From Pseudolabrys sp. (GTDB taxonomy: Bacteria > Pseudomonadota > Alphaproteobacteria > Rhizobiales > Xanthobacteraceae): DNA of 46,532 nt. Numbering within the stretch: position 1 is the stretch's first letter; every line of letters begins with the position of its first letter. A program made the position numbers and the translations under genes. The notes under the pieces were generated by a model. The model saw only the letters and a list, made by a program, of their open reading frames with translations. It was not told the origin of the DNA and searched no databases. This document shows, piece after piece, positions 1 through 8,954 of this stretch. Location of the stretch: contig JALHNV010000019.1 in assembly GCA_022843325.1 (NCBI GenBank), forward strand, positions 1-46,532, written 5' to 3'.

Positions 1-2476
1 CGCGCGGTTCGCCATTGCGGCCCCGGCCGCGACCGCGGCCCCGCCGGCGGCGGCGCGTACCATCGCGCTCGCTGTCGCCATCGCTGCGGGCGCGGCCATT
101 GACGGCCTCTTCGGGCGCGTCCTCGATCGTCTCGATATTGTCGTAAGACGCTGCCTGGGCTTCCTCGCCGTTCTCGGCTTCGTCGGCCGCGCCTTCCGCT
201 TCCGCGGCGGCGTCGAGCACGTCCTCGTCGTTCTCGACTTCCGAAATCAGCATCGGCTGCGCGGTGGCCGCCAGCGCCTTGGCGGCTTCGACGGTGTGCA
301 CCTGTTCGCCGCGGTCGACCACGTAGGAGGTCTGCGCGTTGACGGTCTCGTCGGCGGCGATCGTGATGGTAATGCGGAAGCGTTCTTCCAGCGCGCGCAG
401 ATGGCCGCGCTTGTGGTTGAGCACATAGAGCGCAACTTCCGAGCGGGTACGCACGACCAGATTGTGGGTGGCGCCCTTGTTCAGCATTTCCTCGATGGCG
501 CGCAACAACTGCAGCGAAACCGACGACACCGAACGGACGTGACCCGAACCGCCGCAGACAGGGCACTTCTCGGTCGAGCTCTCCAGCACCGAGGTGCGGA
601 TACGCTGGCGCGACATTTCCAGCAAGCCGAAATGCGAGATGCGACCGACCTGGATGCGGGCGCGGTCGTGCTTGAGCGCATCTTTCATGCGCCGCTCGAC
701 GGTGCGGTTGTTGCGGCCTTCATCCATGTCGATGAAATCGATGACGATGAGGCCGGCGAGATCGCGCAGGCGCAGTTGGCGCGCGACTTCGTCGGCGGCT
801 TCGCAGTTTGTCTTGAGCGCGGTGTCCTCGATGTGGTGCTCGCGCGTGGCGCGGCCGGAGTTCACGTCGATCGCCACCAGCGCTTCGGTTTGGTTGATGA
901 CGATATAGCCGCCGGACTTGAGCTGCACGGTCGGCGAGAACATGGCGTCGAGCTGGCTCTCGATGCCGTAGCGCGTGAACAGCGGCGTCGAGTCCTTGTA
1001 CAGCTTCACGTTCTTGGCGTGGCTCGGCATCAGCATGCGCATGAACTCGCGCGCTTCCTTGTAGCCCGCCTCGCCGGAGACGATGATCTCGTCGATCTCC
1101 TTGTTGTAGAGGTCGCGGATTGAACGCTTGGTCAGCGAGCCTTCTTCGTAGACCAGCTTCGGCGCCATCGATTTCAGCGTCAGGTCGCGCACGGTCTCCC
1201 AGAGGCGGAGCAGATATTCGAAGTCGCGCTTGACCTCGAGCTTGGTGCGGCTGGCGCCGGCGGTGCGCAGGATCACGCCCATGCCCTCCGGCACTTCGAG
1301 ATCCTGGGCGATTTCCTTGAGCCGGCTGCGGTCTTCGCCGGAGGTGATCTTGCGGGAAATGCCGCCGCCGCGCGCGGTGTTGGGCATCAGCACCGAATAG
1401 CGGCCGGCGAGCGAGAGATAGGTCGTCAGCGCCGCGCCCTTGGAGCCGCGCTCTTCCTTGACCACCTGCACCAGCATTACCTGGCGGCGCTTGATGACCT
1501 CTTGAATCTTGTACTGGCGCGGGCGGATGCGCGCGGTGCGCTCCTGCGCTTCTTCCAGCGCGTCGGCGCCGCCGACGGACTCAACGTGCTCTTCTTCGTG
1601 GTGCTCGTCGGCGTGAGTGTCTGAATGCGCGTCGTCGTTCTGACCGTCGGCGGCCGCGGCATTCTGTTCGCCGCCGGCGCGCTGGTTGTCCTGCTCGCCG
1701 GTGTGGTGATCGTGTTCTTCGTCTTGATGTGCGTGGTCGCCGGCGTGCTCCGGCGCAGCGTCGGCTGTGGCCGGCTGCGAGTCGGCATTCTCGCTGTGAT
1801 GCTCGGCATAGGCCGGCACGGCCTCGGCGGTCGCTTCGGTGGCAGGTACCTCGGCGGCCGCGCCGTTATTGTCGTCCGCAGCGTGATCGGGCGCCGGCGG
1901 CTCGTAGGCCGGCATCGCGGCCGCGCTCTCGGCGATCTGCTCGGCGCTGGGCTGGGCGGTCTGGTCGGCAGCCGCGTCGGCAGACATGTCGCCGGCGGGC
2001 AAGGCCGATGTTTCGGTCTCAGGGCCGGCGGCTTCATGCGGGGCTTGATCGTCCTGCGGCAGCGGATCGCTCTGCACGACGTTGCGGTCGCGTGGCCGGT
2101 CCGAGCCGGAGCGGCGGTGTCGGCTGCGGCCGCCACGGCCGCTGCGTCCGGAGGAGCGGTTGTCGGCATCGTCGTCGGCGGCGCGTTGCGCCCGCGCTTC
2201 CTCGGCGAGCAGCGCTTCGCGATCGGCGACGGGAATTTGATAGTAGTCGGGATGGATTTCCGAGAAGGCGAGAAAGCCGTGCCGGTTGCCGCCGTATTCG
2301 ATGAAGGCCGCCTGCAGCGACGGCTCAACCCGGGTCACCTTGGCGAGATAGATGTTACCGCGAAGCTGTTTGCGGTTGGCGCTTTCGAAGTCGAACTCCT
2401 CGACCCGGTTGCCGCGCAGGACGACCACCCGGGTCTCCTCGGGGTGGGTCGCGTCGATCAGCATCTTGTCGGTCAT
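1..2476 (-). CDS. rne: Ribonuclease E, 5' portion (gene runs off the window)
   Basis: Endoribonuclease that cleaves single-stranded mRNA and rRNA precursors and scaffolds the RNA degradosome. About 825 codons are visible; the C-terminal scaffold lies beyond base 1. The protein starts MTDKMLIDATHPEETRVVVL, the usual alphaproteobacterial RNase E opening. The S1 domain begins near residue 40 and is split by an insertion of about 230 residues (roughly 85-315), rich in Ala, Glu, Asp and His, before it resumes at IQEVIKRRQVMLVQVVKEERGSKGA. Catalytic metal ligands are visible in VAIDVNSG (D537) and IVIDFIDMD (D580), and the Zn-link in CPVCGGSG (C638, C641). The visible C-terminal end becomes acidic, then Arg-rich. 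The ATG at 2476 is the start that gives the family N-terminus. S1 insertions occur in other alphaproteobacterial RNase E proteins; the identity is secure. Confidence 0.95.
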   Translation of the reverse strand, partial: MTDKMLIDATHPEETRVVVLRGNRVEEFDFESANRKQLRGNIYLAKVTRVEPSLQAAFIEYGGNRHGFLAFSEIHPDYYQIPVADREALLAEEARAQRAADDDADNRSSGRSGRGGRSRHRRSGSDRPRDRNVVQSDPLPQDDQAPHEAAGPETETSALPAGDMSADAAADQTAQPSAEQIAESAAAMPAYEPPAPDHAADDNNGAAAEVPATEATAEAVPAYAEHHSENADSQPATADAAPEHAGDHAHQDEEHDHHTGEQDNQRAGGEQNAAAADGQNDDAHSDTHADEHHEEEHVESVGGADALEEAQERTARIRPRQYKIQEVIKRRQVMLVQVVKEERGSKGAALTTYLSLAGRYSVLMPNTARGGGISRKITSGEDRSRLKEIAQDLEVPEGMGVILRTAGASRTKLEVKRDFEYLLRLWETVRDLTLKSMAPKLVYEEGSLTKRSIRDLYNKEIDEIIVSGEAGYKEAREFMRMLMPSHAKNVKLYKDSTPLFTRYGIESQLDAMFSPTVQLKSGGYIVINQTEALVAIDVNSGRATREHHIEDTALKTNCEAADEVARQLRLRDLAGLIVIDFIDMDEGRNNRTVERRMKDALKHDRARIQVGRISHFGLLEMSRQRIRTSVLESSTEKCPVCGGSGHVRSVSSVSLQLLRAIEEMLNKGATHNLVVRTRSEVALYVLNHKRGHLRALEERFRITITIAADETVNAQTSYVVDRGEQVHTVEAAKALAATAQPMLISEVENDEDVLDAAAEAEGAADEAENGEEAQAASYDNIETIEDAPEEAVNGRARSDGDSERDGTRRRRRGRGRGRGRNGEPR

Positions 2477-3085
2477 TGGAAAGTCTCACTAAGGCAGACG
2501 ACCCCGCGCGCTCGCGCAAATCAGACGGCGCAAGACGACGCAGTGGGGTGGTGGCCGGATGGGTGTGGAGGGAAAGGGACGCGTTTTCACGCGAAGGCGC
2601 GGCGGGGCCCGTCAAAAAACGCGCCGTCACGAAAGCTTCGCGAAAGCGGTGGACCTCGAATTGCCTTTGCTGCGATCTTGGCAGCATAAAATTGCGACCC
2701 GTAGCGCTGCGGCTGCGCCAGAAGAAGCGCCGCCGAGGTTTCTGTCGCTCACGATCAATGCGTGCGACCGAACGGGCCGCGCGCTGGTTCCGGATGTCCT
2801 TCACAAGGGCTTCGGCTTGGCTGCCGTCGCGTTCGCCACTCTTCCTCGAGGGGGCGACACAGGACTGGCGGGCCGGGGGCCCGAACGCGGCACAACCGGA
2901 ACTCTTTTCACCGTGAGCACACCGTACATACGGCGCTAAACCCTTGATGGCAAGGGAAGCCTCACTACCCCATCAATATCCAGCAACAGCGGGCCTGCCA
3001 CCGTCTTCCAGGCCGGGCTGCGCCAGCTGCCCCGGCTAATACCGGTGCCCCAAGGCGATTCTTCCGGTTCTCAGACTTGTATCTT
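2477..3085. other. Long non-coding region upstream of rne, possible 5' leader
   Basis: About 610 bases (649 up to the next start codon) with no convincing gene on either strand; the open frames have no Shine-Dalgarno sequence and odd composition. A long 5' UTR is plausible because RNase E genes in other bacteria are autoregulated through long leaders; that is inference here. Visible structure: a small palindrome CCGTA-CA-TACGG at 2921-2932, a hairpin CCCTTG-ATGG-CAAGGG at 2941-2956, and an overlapping inverted repeat TTGATGG (2944-2950) / CCATCAA (2970-2976). On the minus strand the 2941-2956 hairpin is followed by TTTAG. I could not place a confident rne promoter. Confidence 0.4.
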
Positions 3086-3113
3086 TTGGCAGTATTACGT
3101 ATATTTATGCCAA
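3086..3113. promoter_or_regulatory. Palindromic operator of the Xre/RES module
   Basis: Inverted repeat TTGGCA (3086-3091) / TGCCAA (3108-3113) around an AT-rich centre that itself holds TACGTA. It lies just upstream of a good Shine-Dalgarno sequence (AGGGAG, 3115-3120) and the ATG at 3126. The AT-rich core contrasts with the GC-rich surroundings and probably overlaps the promoter. Toxin-antitoxin operons are commonly repressed by their own antitoxin at such sites, so binding by the Xre protein encoded next is the natural reading, not proven. Confidence 0.55.
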
Positions 3114-3125
3114 TAGGGAGATAAG

Positions 3126-3536
3126 ATGACGGCGCTGCCGGGAAACCTTATCGACAGCCCAACCTCCGGAATCGTCACCCAGTCCGAGGCGGCCGCTATG
3201 CTGCGCGCGGCGTTCAATCTGTTCCGGCTCTGGCAGCTCAGTGACCCCCAGGCCCGGGTCCTCCTCGGCCAGCCCAGTTCTTCAACCTTCTACCGCTGGA
3301 AGCGCGGCGACATCGCGACCGTGCCGTCCGACACGATCTGGCGGCTCGGCGACCTGATGGGTATCCACAAGGCGCTGCGCCATCTCTTCACCGAGCCGGA
3401 GCGAGGTTACGCCTGGGTGGCGCGGCCGAACGACGCCTTCGGCGGCAAGTCGGCGCTCGACCGCATGCTCGCCGGGGCGCCGAGCGATCTGACCGCGGTT
3501 CGCTCCTATCTCGACGCCGAGCGGGGCGGCTGGTGA
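3126..3536 (+). CDS. Xre/MbcA/ParS-family antitoxin
   Basis: 136 residues. The N-terminal half is a Xre-like helix-turn-helix domain (around residues 20-85, with SSTFYRWKRGD as the likely recognition region). The C-terminal part (NDAFGGKSALDRMLAG onward, about 100-136) matches the DUF2384 toxin-binding domain of MbcA/ParS/Xre antitoxins. In this family the antitoxin covers the active site of a RES toxin and represses the operon. The stop overlaps the toxin GTG start by 4 bases, indicating translational coupling. SD AGGGAG lies 5 bases before the ATG. Assigned from domain order, size and its RES partner; no gene symbol is warranted. Confidence 0.85.
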   Translation: MTALPGNLIDSPTSGIVTQSEAAAMLRAAFNLFRLWQLSDPQARVLLGQPSSSTFYRWKRGDIATVPSDTIWRLGDLMGIHKALRHLFTEPERGYAWVARPNDAFGGKSALDRMLAGAPSDLTAVRSYLDAERGGW

Positions 3537-4228
3537 CGGCCATCGACTGGCCGGTCAGCCACCGGATTGTCCGCACCATCTATCCGCCCGTCTGGCTGTT
3601 CGACGACATCGCCGCGCCGGCCGACTGGGACCTGATCGCCAGCGCCGAGGCCAAGACCAATCCGCGGGTGCGCGACCAGATCGGCGACCTGTCGCTGGTG
3701 CCAGCGGCGAGGCGCGTGTCCGGCCCGACCGCCAGTCTGGTGATGGCGCCGTTCACCCATGCCTCGCGCGATCGCCCGGGCCGCTTTTCCGATGGCAGCT
3801 ACGGGGTCTGGTATTGCGGCGACCGTTTCGAGGTGGCGCTGGCCGAGACCGCGCATCACTTTGCCCGCTTCATGGCCAGCACCCGCGAGTCGCCGGCCGA
3901 CGCGCAGTACCGCGAATTGACGGCGTCTGTGTTCGGCGATCTGCATGACCTGCGCGGCGGTGGTTTCGACGATTGCCTCGCCCCCGACGACTGGCATGCG
4001 GGGCAGCGCCTTGGCGCGTCGTTATGGCGCGCGGGCGGCGACGGCCTGGTCTATCCGAGCGTGCGCTGGCCGGACGGGCAGGCGGCGGCGCTGTTCTGGC
4101 CGGACCGGGTGCGGCTTCCCGTCACCCAGGCGCGCACGCTGCAGTATCACTGGGACGGCACACACATGACCCGCTATTTCGTGATCGGAGAGGACGACTG
4201 GCGGGCGTGGCCGGCGGTCACCGCCTGA
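3533..4228 (+). CDS. RES-domain toxin (predicted NAD+-degrading)
   Basis: 231 residues, GTG start inside the antitoxin stop (GTGA overlap). RES toxins are ADP-ribosyltransferase-like proteins; characterised members (MbcT and related) deplete cellular NAD+. Family-type residues are visible: R84 in GRFSDGSYGVWYCGD, E105 in VALAETAHH and S176 in GLVYPSVRWPDGQAAALFWP, matching the Arg-Glu-Ser pattern that names the family. The protein is full length with no frameshift, so it is probably active. It sits between rne and the amidase gene with no mobile element nearby, so the module looks chromosomally settled or was acquired alone. NAD+ depletion is family knowledge, not shown here. Confidence 0.85.
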   Translation: MTAIDWPVSHRIVRTIYPPVWLFDDIAAPADWDLIASAEAKTNPRVRDQIGDLSLVPAARRVSGPTASLVMAPFTHASRDRPGRFSDGSYGVWYCGDRFEVALAETAHHFARFMASTRESPADAQYRELTASVFGDLHDLRGGGFDDCLAPDDWHAGQRLGASLWRAGGDGLVYPSVRWPDGQAAALFWPDRVRLPVTQARTLQYHWDGTHMTRYFVIGEDDWRAWPAVTA

Positions 4229-4339
4229 TGGAACCGGGCGCTTTCAGCAACACCCGGCGGCTCAAGCGCAGCCGCCGCTCAACTTCCATTAACCGAAGCG
4301 GTCCCTAATGGAGTAAAAGAGCTGAAAGGGTCAGGATTC

Positions 4340-5560
4340 GTGACATTCCGCTCGCTCGCCATCGCCTGCGCTTTATTTGCCGTCGTGGCCACCGCCGGGA
4401 GCGCTGCGGCTGCGCCGGCTGAAGCGTTGCCGCAGGCGACCGGCGTCCGGGTTGGCGGCGACGACAAGCAGACCCGCTTTGTCGTCGATCTCAGCCAGAA
4501 GATTGGCCTGGCCGCGTTCACGCTGGCCGATCCGTACCGGGTGGTGATCGACCTGCCGCAACTGGCGTTTCATCTGCCGGCCGATTCCGGCGAGAAGGGC
4601 CGGGGGCTCATCAAGGCATTCCGCTACGGTCTGATCATGCAGGGTGGCTCGCGCATCGTGCTCGACACCAAGGGGCCGGTGAAGGTTGAACGGGTTTTCA
4701 CCGTCGATGCCGCCGACGGCCAGCCGGCGCGTCTGGTCCTCGACCTCAGCCCGACCGATCGCACGGCCTTCCTGCGCACAATTGCACTGGACAACCGCAA
4801 TGTGCGCGCCACCTCCGGCAAGGCCGCGGACGCCGCGCCGAAAGCACCCGGCGATACCCGGCCGCTGGTGGTGCTTGATCCTGGGCATGGCGGCATTGAC
4901 ATCGGCGCCAAGGCCGCCGGCGGCGAAATGGAAAAAGACGTGGTGTTGCAGTTCGCGCTGACGCTCCGTGACAAGATGACCGGCAGCGGCAAATTCCGCG
5001 TTGCGCTGACGCGCGAAGACGACACCTTCGTGCCGTTGTCGGAGCGGGTGCGCTTTGCGCGCGCCCAAGGCGCTGCGCTGTTCGTCTCGATTCACGCCGA
5101 CTCCATCCCGCGCGGCGAAGGTCAGGCCGAAGGCGCCACCGTCTACACGCTGTCCGACAACGCGACCGATGCCGCGGCGGCGCGCCTGGCCGAAGCCGAG
5201 AACAAGGCCGACGTGATCGCCGGCGTCGATCTCACCGCCGAGCCGGACGATGTCGCCAACATTCTGGTCGATCTGGCGCAGCGCGAGACCAAGAACTTCT
5301 CGGGGCAGTTCGCCAAGCTGCTGGTGTCCGAACTCAAGGCGACCGCCAAGCTGCACAAGCACCCGCTGAAGTCGGCCGGCTTCAAGGTGCTGACGGCGCC
5401 GGACGTGCCGTCGGTGCTGGTGGAACTCGGCTTCATGTCGACCAAGGAAGATCTCAAGCAACTGACCTCCGCGGTCTGGCAGGCCCGCACCGCCGGGGCG
5501 CTGGCGCAGGCGATCGACAAGTATTTCGCGCCCCGCATGGCCGGGGCCGGGAGGAATTAA
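4340..5560 (+). CDS. N-acetylmuramoyl-L-alanine amidase with AMIN domain
   Basis: 406 residues, GTG start. A Sec signal peptide (about 1-25, ending near SAAAAPAEA) directs export to the periplasm. Residues 33-140 form an AMIN domain, which targets amidases to peptidoglycan or division sites. Residues 176-398 form an Amidase_3 zinc domain: DPGHGG (H183), E196 in GGEMEKD, H252 in SIHAD and catalytic E362 in VELGF are all present. It cleaves the lactyl-peptide bond between MurNAc and the stem peptide during cell separation. A peptidoglycan synthase follows on the same strand after 125 bp, the usual rhizobial neighbour. AmiC-like in organisation; the specific symbol is not certain. Confidence 0.93.
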   Translation: MTFRSLAIACALFAVVATAGSAAAAPAEALPQATGVRVGGDDKQTRFVVDLSQKIGLAAFTLADPYRVVIDLPQLAFHLPADSGEKGRGLIKAFRYGLIMQGGSRIVLDTKGPVKVERVFTVDAADGQPARLVLDLSPTDRTAFLRTIALDNRNVRATSGKAADAAPKAPGDTRPLVVLDPGHGGIDIGAKAAGGEMEKDVVLQFALTLRDKMTGSGKFRVALTREDDTFVPLSERVRFARAQGAALFVSIHADSIPRGEGQAEGATVYTLSDNATDAAAARLAEAENKADVIAGVDLTAEPDDVANILVDLAQRETKNFSGQFAKLLVSELKATAKLHKHPLKSAGFKVLTAPDVPSVLVELGFMSTKEDLKQLTSAVWQARTAGALAQAIDKYFAPRMAGAGRN

Positions 5561-5685
5561 GTGCCGGTGACAACAGCCCAATGGCCTCAGTTTCAACATA
5601 AAAACGGGCGACCACAGACACTTGCCGGATTCTGGGGCGAGGACGATACCGGCTTCGCGCCGGTTAGCGGCGGGACCTTTTGCGA

Positions 5686-8148
5686 ATGAAGATGTTGCTG
5701 CGCTTTATGGGCTTTCTGTTTGCGGCCGGCACCATCCTGTTCGTCGTCGGGGTGGCCGGTGCCGCCGGCTTGCTGTGGCATTATTCAAAGGACCTGCCGG
5801 ACTATTCGCAGTTGCAGGATTACGAGCCGCCGGTGATGACCCGCGTGCACGCCTCCGACGGTTCGCTGGTCGGCGAATACGCCCGCGAGCGGCGCCTCTA
5901 CATTCCGATCCAGGCGGTGCCGAAGCTGGTGATCAATGCCTTCCTCGCCGCCGAGGACAAGAATTTCTATGAACATGGCGGGCTGGATTTCACCGGCATT
6001 GCCCGCGCCGGCGTCAGTTATATCGAGAATTTCGGCTCCAACCGGCGGCCGCAGGGCGCCTCGACCATCACGCAACAGGTTGCCAAGAACTTCCTGTTGA
6101 CGAACGAGGTCTCCTTCGCGCGCAAGATCAAGGAAGCGCTGCTGGCGCTGAAGATGGAGCGCACCTACAGCAAGGACAAGATCCTCGAGCTTTACCTGAA
6201 CGAGATCTATCTCGGGCTCGGCGCCTACGGCATTGCCGCGGCGTCGCTGGTCTATTTCGACAAGTCGGTCAACGAACTGACCATTCCGGAAGTCGCCTTT
6301 CTGGCGGCGCTGCCGAAGGCGCCGAACAACTATCATCCGTTCCGCCAGCGCGAGCGCGGTCTCGAGCGCCGCAACTGGGTGCTCGACCGGATGCAAGATG
6401 TCGGATTCATCAAGGCGGCCGAGGCCGAACAGTACAAGCGCGGCCCGCTCGGCGTGACGCAGAAGCAGTCGACCGGCTCGATGTTCACGGCCGAGTATTT
6501 CGCCGAGGAAGTGCGCCGCGAACTGTATGAACGCTACGGCGAAAAGAAGCTTTACGAAGGCGGCCTGTCGGTACGCACCACGCTCGATACCAAGATGCAG
6601 GTGCAGGCGCGGCAGGCGCTGACCAATGCGCTGGTCAAGTTCGACGAAGCTCAGGGCTGGCGCGGGCCGGTCAGCAAGATCGATATTTCCGGCGACTGGG
6701 GCACCAAGATCGCCGAGGTCAAGGCGCTGAACGACGTGTCGCCGTGGCAACTGGCCGTCGTACTGGAGACCGGCGACCAGGCGGCGCGCATCGGCATTCA
6801 GCCCGGCCGCGAGCCGGGCGGTTTTCTCAGCAAGGACCGCGCCATCGGCATCCTGCCGCTTGATGGCATGAAGTGGGCGCGGGTGAGCGGCAAGGCGGTC
6901 GGCAAGGTCAACCAGGTGCTTAATCCGGGCGACGTGGTCTATGTCGCACCGGCCAAGGCCGAGGGCCAATACCGTCTGCACCAAGTGCCGGAAGTCTCCG
7001 GCGGCATGGTGGTTCAGGATCCGTTGACCGGCCGCGTCCTCGCCATGGTCGGCGGCTTCTCGTTCGATCAGAGCCAGTTCAACCGCGCCACCCAGGCGTT
7101 GCGCCAGCCCGGTTCATCGTTCAAGCCGCTGGTTTACGCCGCCGCGCTCGACAATGGCTATACGCCGTCGACCGTGGTGCTCGACGCGCCGCTGGAAATC
7201 GACCAGGGCGCCGGGCAGGCGTCCTGGAATCCGCAGAATTACGAGGGCAAATTCTACGGCCCCTCGACGCTGCGATTCGGCATCGAGCGCTCGCGCAACG
7301 TCATGACGGTGCGGCTGGCGCAGGATGTCGGCATGCCGCTGATCGGCGAATACGCCAAGCGCTTCGGCATCTACGACGAACTGCCGCCGTATCTGTCGTT
7401 CTCGCTCGGCGCCGGCGAAACCACGCTGCTGCGGATGACGACGGCCTATTCGATGTTCAATAATGGCGGGCGCCGGGTCAAGGCGACGCTGGTCGACCGC
7501 ATCCAGGATCGCTACGGCCACACCGTCTATCGTCACGACGAGCGCGAGTGCATCAACTGCTCCGCACCGAAGTGGGAAAACCAGCCCGAGCCGTCGCTGA
7601 TCGACCGCCGCCAGCAGGTGATCGATCCGATGACCGCCTACCAGATCACCTCGATGATGGAAGGTGTCGTGCAGCGCGGCACCGCCACGGTTCTGCGCGA
7701 GGTCGGCAAGCCGATCGCCGGCAAGACCGGCACCACCAATGACGAGAAGGACGCCTGGTTCGTCGGCTTCACCGCCGATCTCGTGGTCGGCGTCTATATC
7801 GGCTACGACAAGCCCCGCCATCTCGGCCGCGGCGGCACCGGCGGCGGTCTGGCCGCGCCGATCGTCAGAGACTTCCTGAAGGTGGCGCTGGCCGACAAGC
7901 CGGCGGCGCCGTTCCGCGTTCCCCCTGGCATCAAGCTGATTCGTATCGACGCCCGCTCCGGCATGCGCGCCGGTCCCGGCACCGAACGTGCCATCCTCGA
8001 AGCCTTCAAGCCCGGCACCGCGCCGCCCGACAGCTACAACGTGGTCGGCTATGGCGGCGGCGATCCTGACGGCAGCCGCCCCTGGGGCCAAGGCGTATCG
8101 CCGGACGCAGGCCGTGCCGTGCGCTCCGGTACCGGCGGCCTTTACTAG
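5686..8148 (+). CDS. Penicillin-binding protein 1A (bifunctional)
   Basis: 820 residues from the ATG at 5686; an in-frame TTG at 5680 is a less likely start. Class A peptidoglycan synthase: one membrane anchor (about 8-30), then a GT51 glycosyltransferase domain with catalytic E90 in AAEDKNFYEHGGLD and the QGASTITQQ motif (123-131), then an OB-like insert and a transpeptidase domain. The transpeptidase motifs are complete: SSFK with nucleophile S477, SRN in ERSRNVM, and KTGT starting at K680. It polymerises lipid II into glycan strands and cross-links stem peptides in the periplasm. The C-terminal tail is Gly- and Pro-rich. Position after an AMIN-amidase fits the mrcA gene of Rhizobiales. Confidence 0.94.
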   Translation: MKMLLRFMGFLFAAGTILFVVGVAGAAGLLWHYSKDLPDYSQLQDYEPPVMTRVHASDGSLVGEYARERRLYIPIQAVPKLVINAFLAAEDKNFYEHGGLDFTGIARAGVSYIENFGSNRRPQGASTITQQVAKNFLLTNEVSFARKIKEALLALKMERTYSKDKILELYLNEIYLGLGAYGIAAASLVYFDKSVNELTIPEVAFLAALPKAPNNYHPFRQRERGLERRNWVLDRMQDVGFIKAAEAEQYKRGPLGVTQKQSTGSMFTAEYFAEEVRRELYERYGEKKLYEGGLSVRTTLDTKMQVQARQALTNALVKFDEAQGWRGPVSKIDISGDWGTKIAEVKALNDVSPWQLAVVLETGDQAARIGIQPGREPGGFLSKDRAIGILPLDGMKWARVSGKAVGKVNQVLNPGDVVYVAPAKAEGQYRLHQVPEVSGGMVVQDPLTGRVLAMVGGFSFDQSQFNRATQALRQPGSSFKPLVYAAALDNGYTPSTVVLDAPLEIDQGAGQASWNPQNYEGKFYGPSTLRFGIERSRNVMTVRLAQDVGMPLIGEYAKRFGIYDELPPYLSFSLGAGETTLLRMTTAYSMFNNGGRRVKATLVDRIQDRYGHTVYRHDERECINCSAPKWENQPEPSLIDRRQQVIDPMTAYQITSMMEGVVQRGTATVLREVGKPIAGKTGTTNDEKDAWFVGFTADLVVGVYIGYDKPRHLGRGGTGGGLAAPIVRDFLKVALADKPAAPFRVPPGIKLIRIDARSGMRAGPGTERAILEAFKPGTAPPDSYNVVGYGGGDPDGSRPWGQGVSPDAGRAVRSGTGGLY

Positions 8149-8171
8149 TGACGCGTCCATGCCGAAAAACA

Positions 8172-8203
8172 GAAAGGCCCCGGCATGATCGCCGGGGCCT
8201 TTC
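8172..8203. terminator. Strong hairpin terminator, probably bidirectional
   Basis: A perfect 13-bp stem: GAAAGGCCCCGGC (8172-8184), loop ATGATC, then GCCGGGGCCTTTC (8191-8203). It lies between the PBP1A stop (8148) and the end of the convergent DUF892 gene (8257). Because the outer stem is A/T, each strand ends the hairpin in TTTC, so it can serve both genes. Confidence 0.85.
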
Positions 8204-8256
8204 ACGTTTCGCATTCACCTGAAGCAAGAACTTAAACCGTTACCTTAAGCGGCCGA

Positions 8257-8760
8257 TCACGCCGCCTTGGCGTTGACGGTGCCTTCGGCCAGCGCGGTCA
8301 GCTTGGCATCGGCGGCTTTTTCCTCATCAAGGTTTTGCTGGAGCAAGGCGGCGCAGTCGTTGCGGCCGAGCTGCTTGGCCCACGCGATCAGCGTCCCGTA
8401 GCGGGTGGTTTCGTAGTGTTCGACCGCCTGCGCCGCCGCGATCAGAGCGGCGTCGAGCACCATTTTGTCATCAACCTCGCCGGCCACCTCGTCGGCTTCT
8501 TCGAGAATGCCGTCGATGGCAGGGCAGTTGACACCGCTGATCTCGACGCCGTGCAGCTTGAACACCTGCTCAAGCCGCTTCACATGGTTTTTGGTCTCGA
8601 CCAGATGCGACTGGAACCCCTGGCGCAGCCGTGTGTCCGTCGCCTTGTCGATCATGTCGGGGAGCGCCTTCACGATCTGGTTTTCGGCGTAATAGATGTC
8701 GCGCAGCGTGTGCACGAACAGGTCGTCGAGCGTCTTGATGTCTCTGGTGAACAGTCCCAT
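8257..8760 (-). CDS. DUF892 (YciE/YciF-like) ferritin-like protein
   Basis: 167 residues from the ATG at 8760 (MGLFTRDIKTLDDLF), preferred over the ATG at 8772 because TGAGG lies about 8 bases before it while the upstream ATG has no Shine-Dalgarno sequence. All-helical four-helix bundle with conserved acidic and His positions of the family: DIYYAENQI, HLVETKNHVKRLEQVF, AVEHYETTRYGTLIAWA and LDEEKAADAKL. DUF892 proteins are ferritin-like, often stress-inducible; their substrate and biological role are poorly known. Standalone gene, convergent with PBP1A. Confidence 0.85.
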   Translation of the reverse strand: MGLFTRDIKTLDDLFVHTLRDIYYAENQIVKALPDMIDKATDTRLRQGFQSHLVETKNHVKRLEQVFKLHGVEISGVNCPAIDGILEEADEVAGEVDDKMVLDAALIAAAQAVEHYETTRYGTLIAWAKQLGRNDCAALLQQNLDEEKAADAKLTALAEGTVNAKAA

Positions 8761-8954
8761 GGCAAACCTCATTTGTTTGATTTGGCGGAGCGCGTTTGCT
8801 CCTGCGTGGTCAATGCCTGCTGCCCGCCCTTGTTCCTGAATTTGGGAGTTCCGGTGTTGCAGGCCGACCCGCGGCGCGAAATCGCGAGATAGAGGTTGCG
8901 ATTGGAGTTCCGGGGCGTTAAATGCGGAACAATAAAGCGAATTGGATGTGAGAG

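Noticed and set aside
2941..2976. Hairpins upstream of rne as a terminator
   Set aside because: Short stems, only TTT on the minus strand and none on the plus strand, and no gene ending nearby.
8843..8915. Two copies of GGAGTTCCGG upstream of prfB
   Set aside because: Ten bases each in GC-rich DNA, not in a promoter-like arrangement; likely chance.
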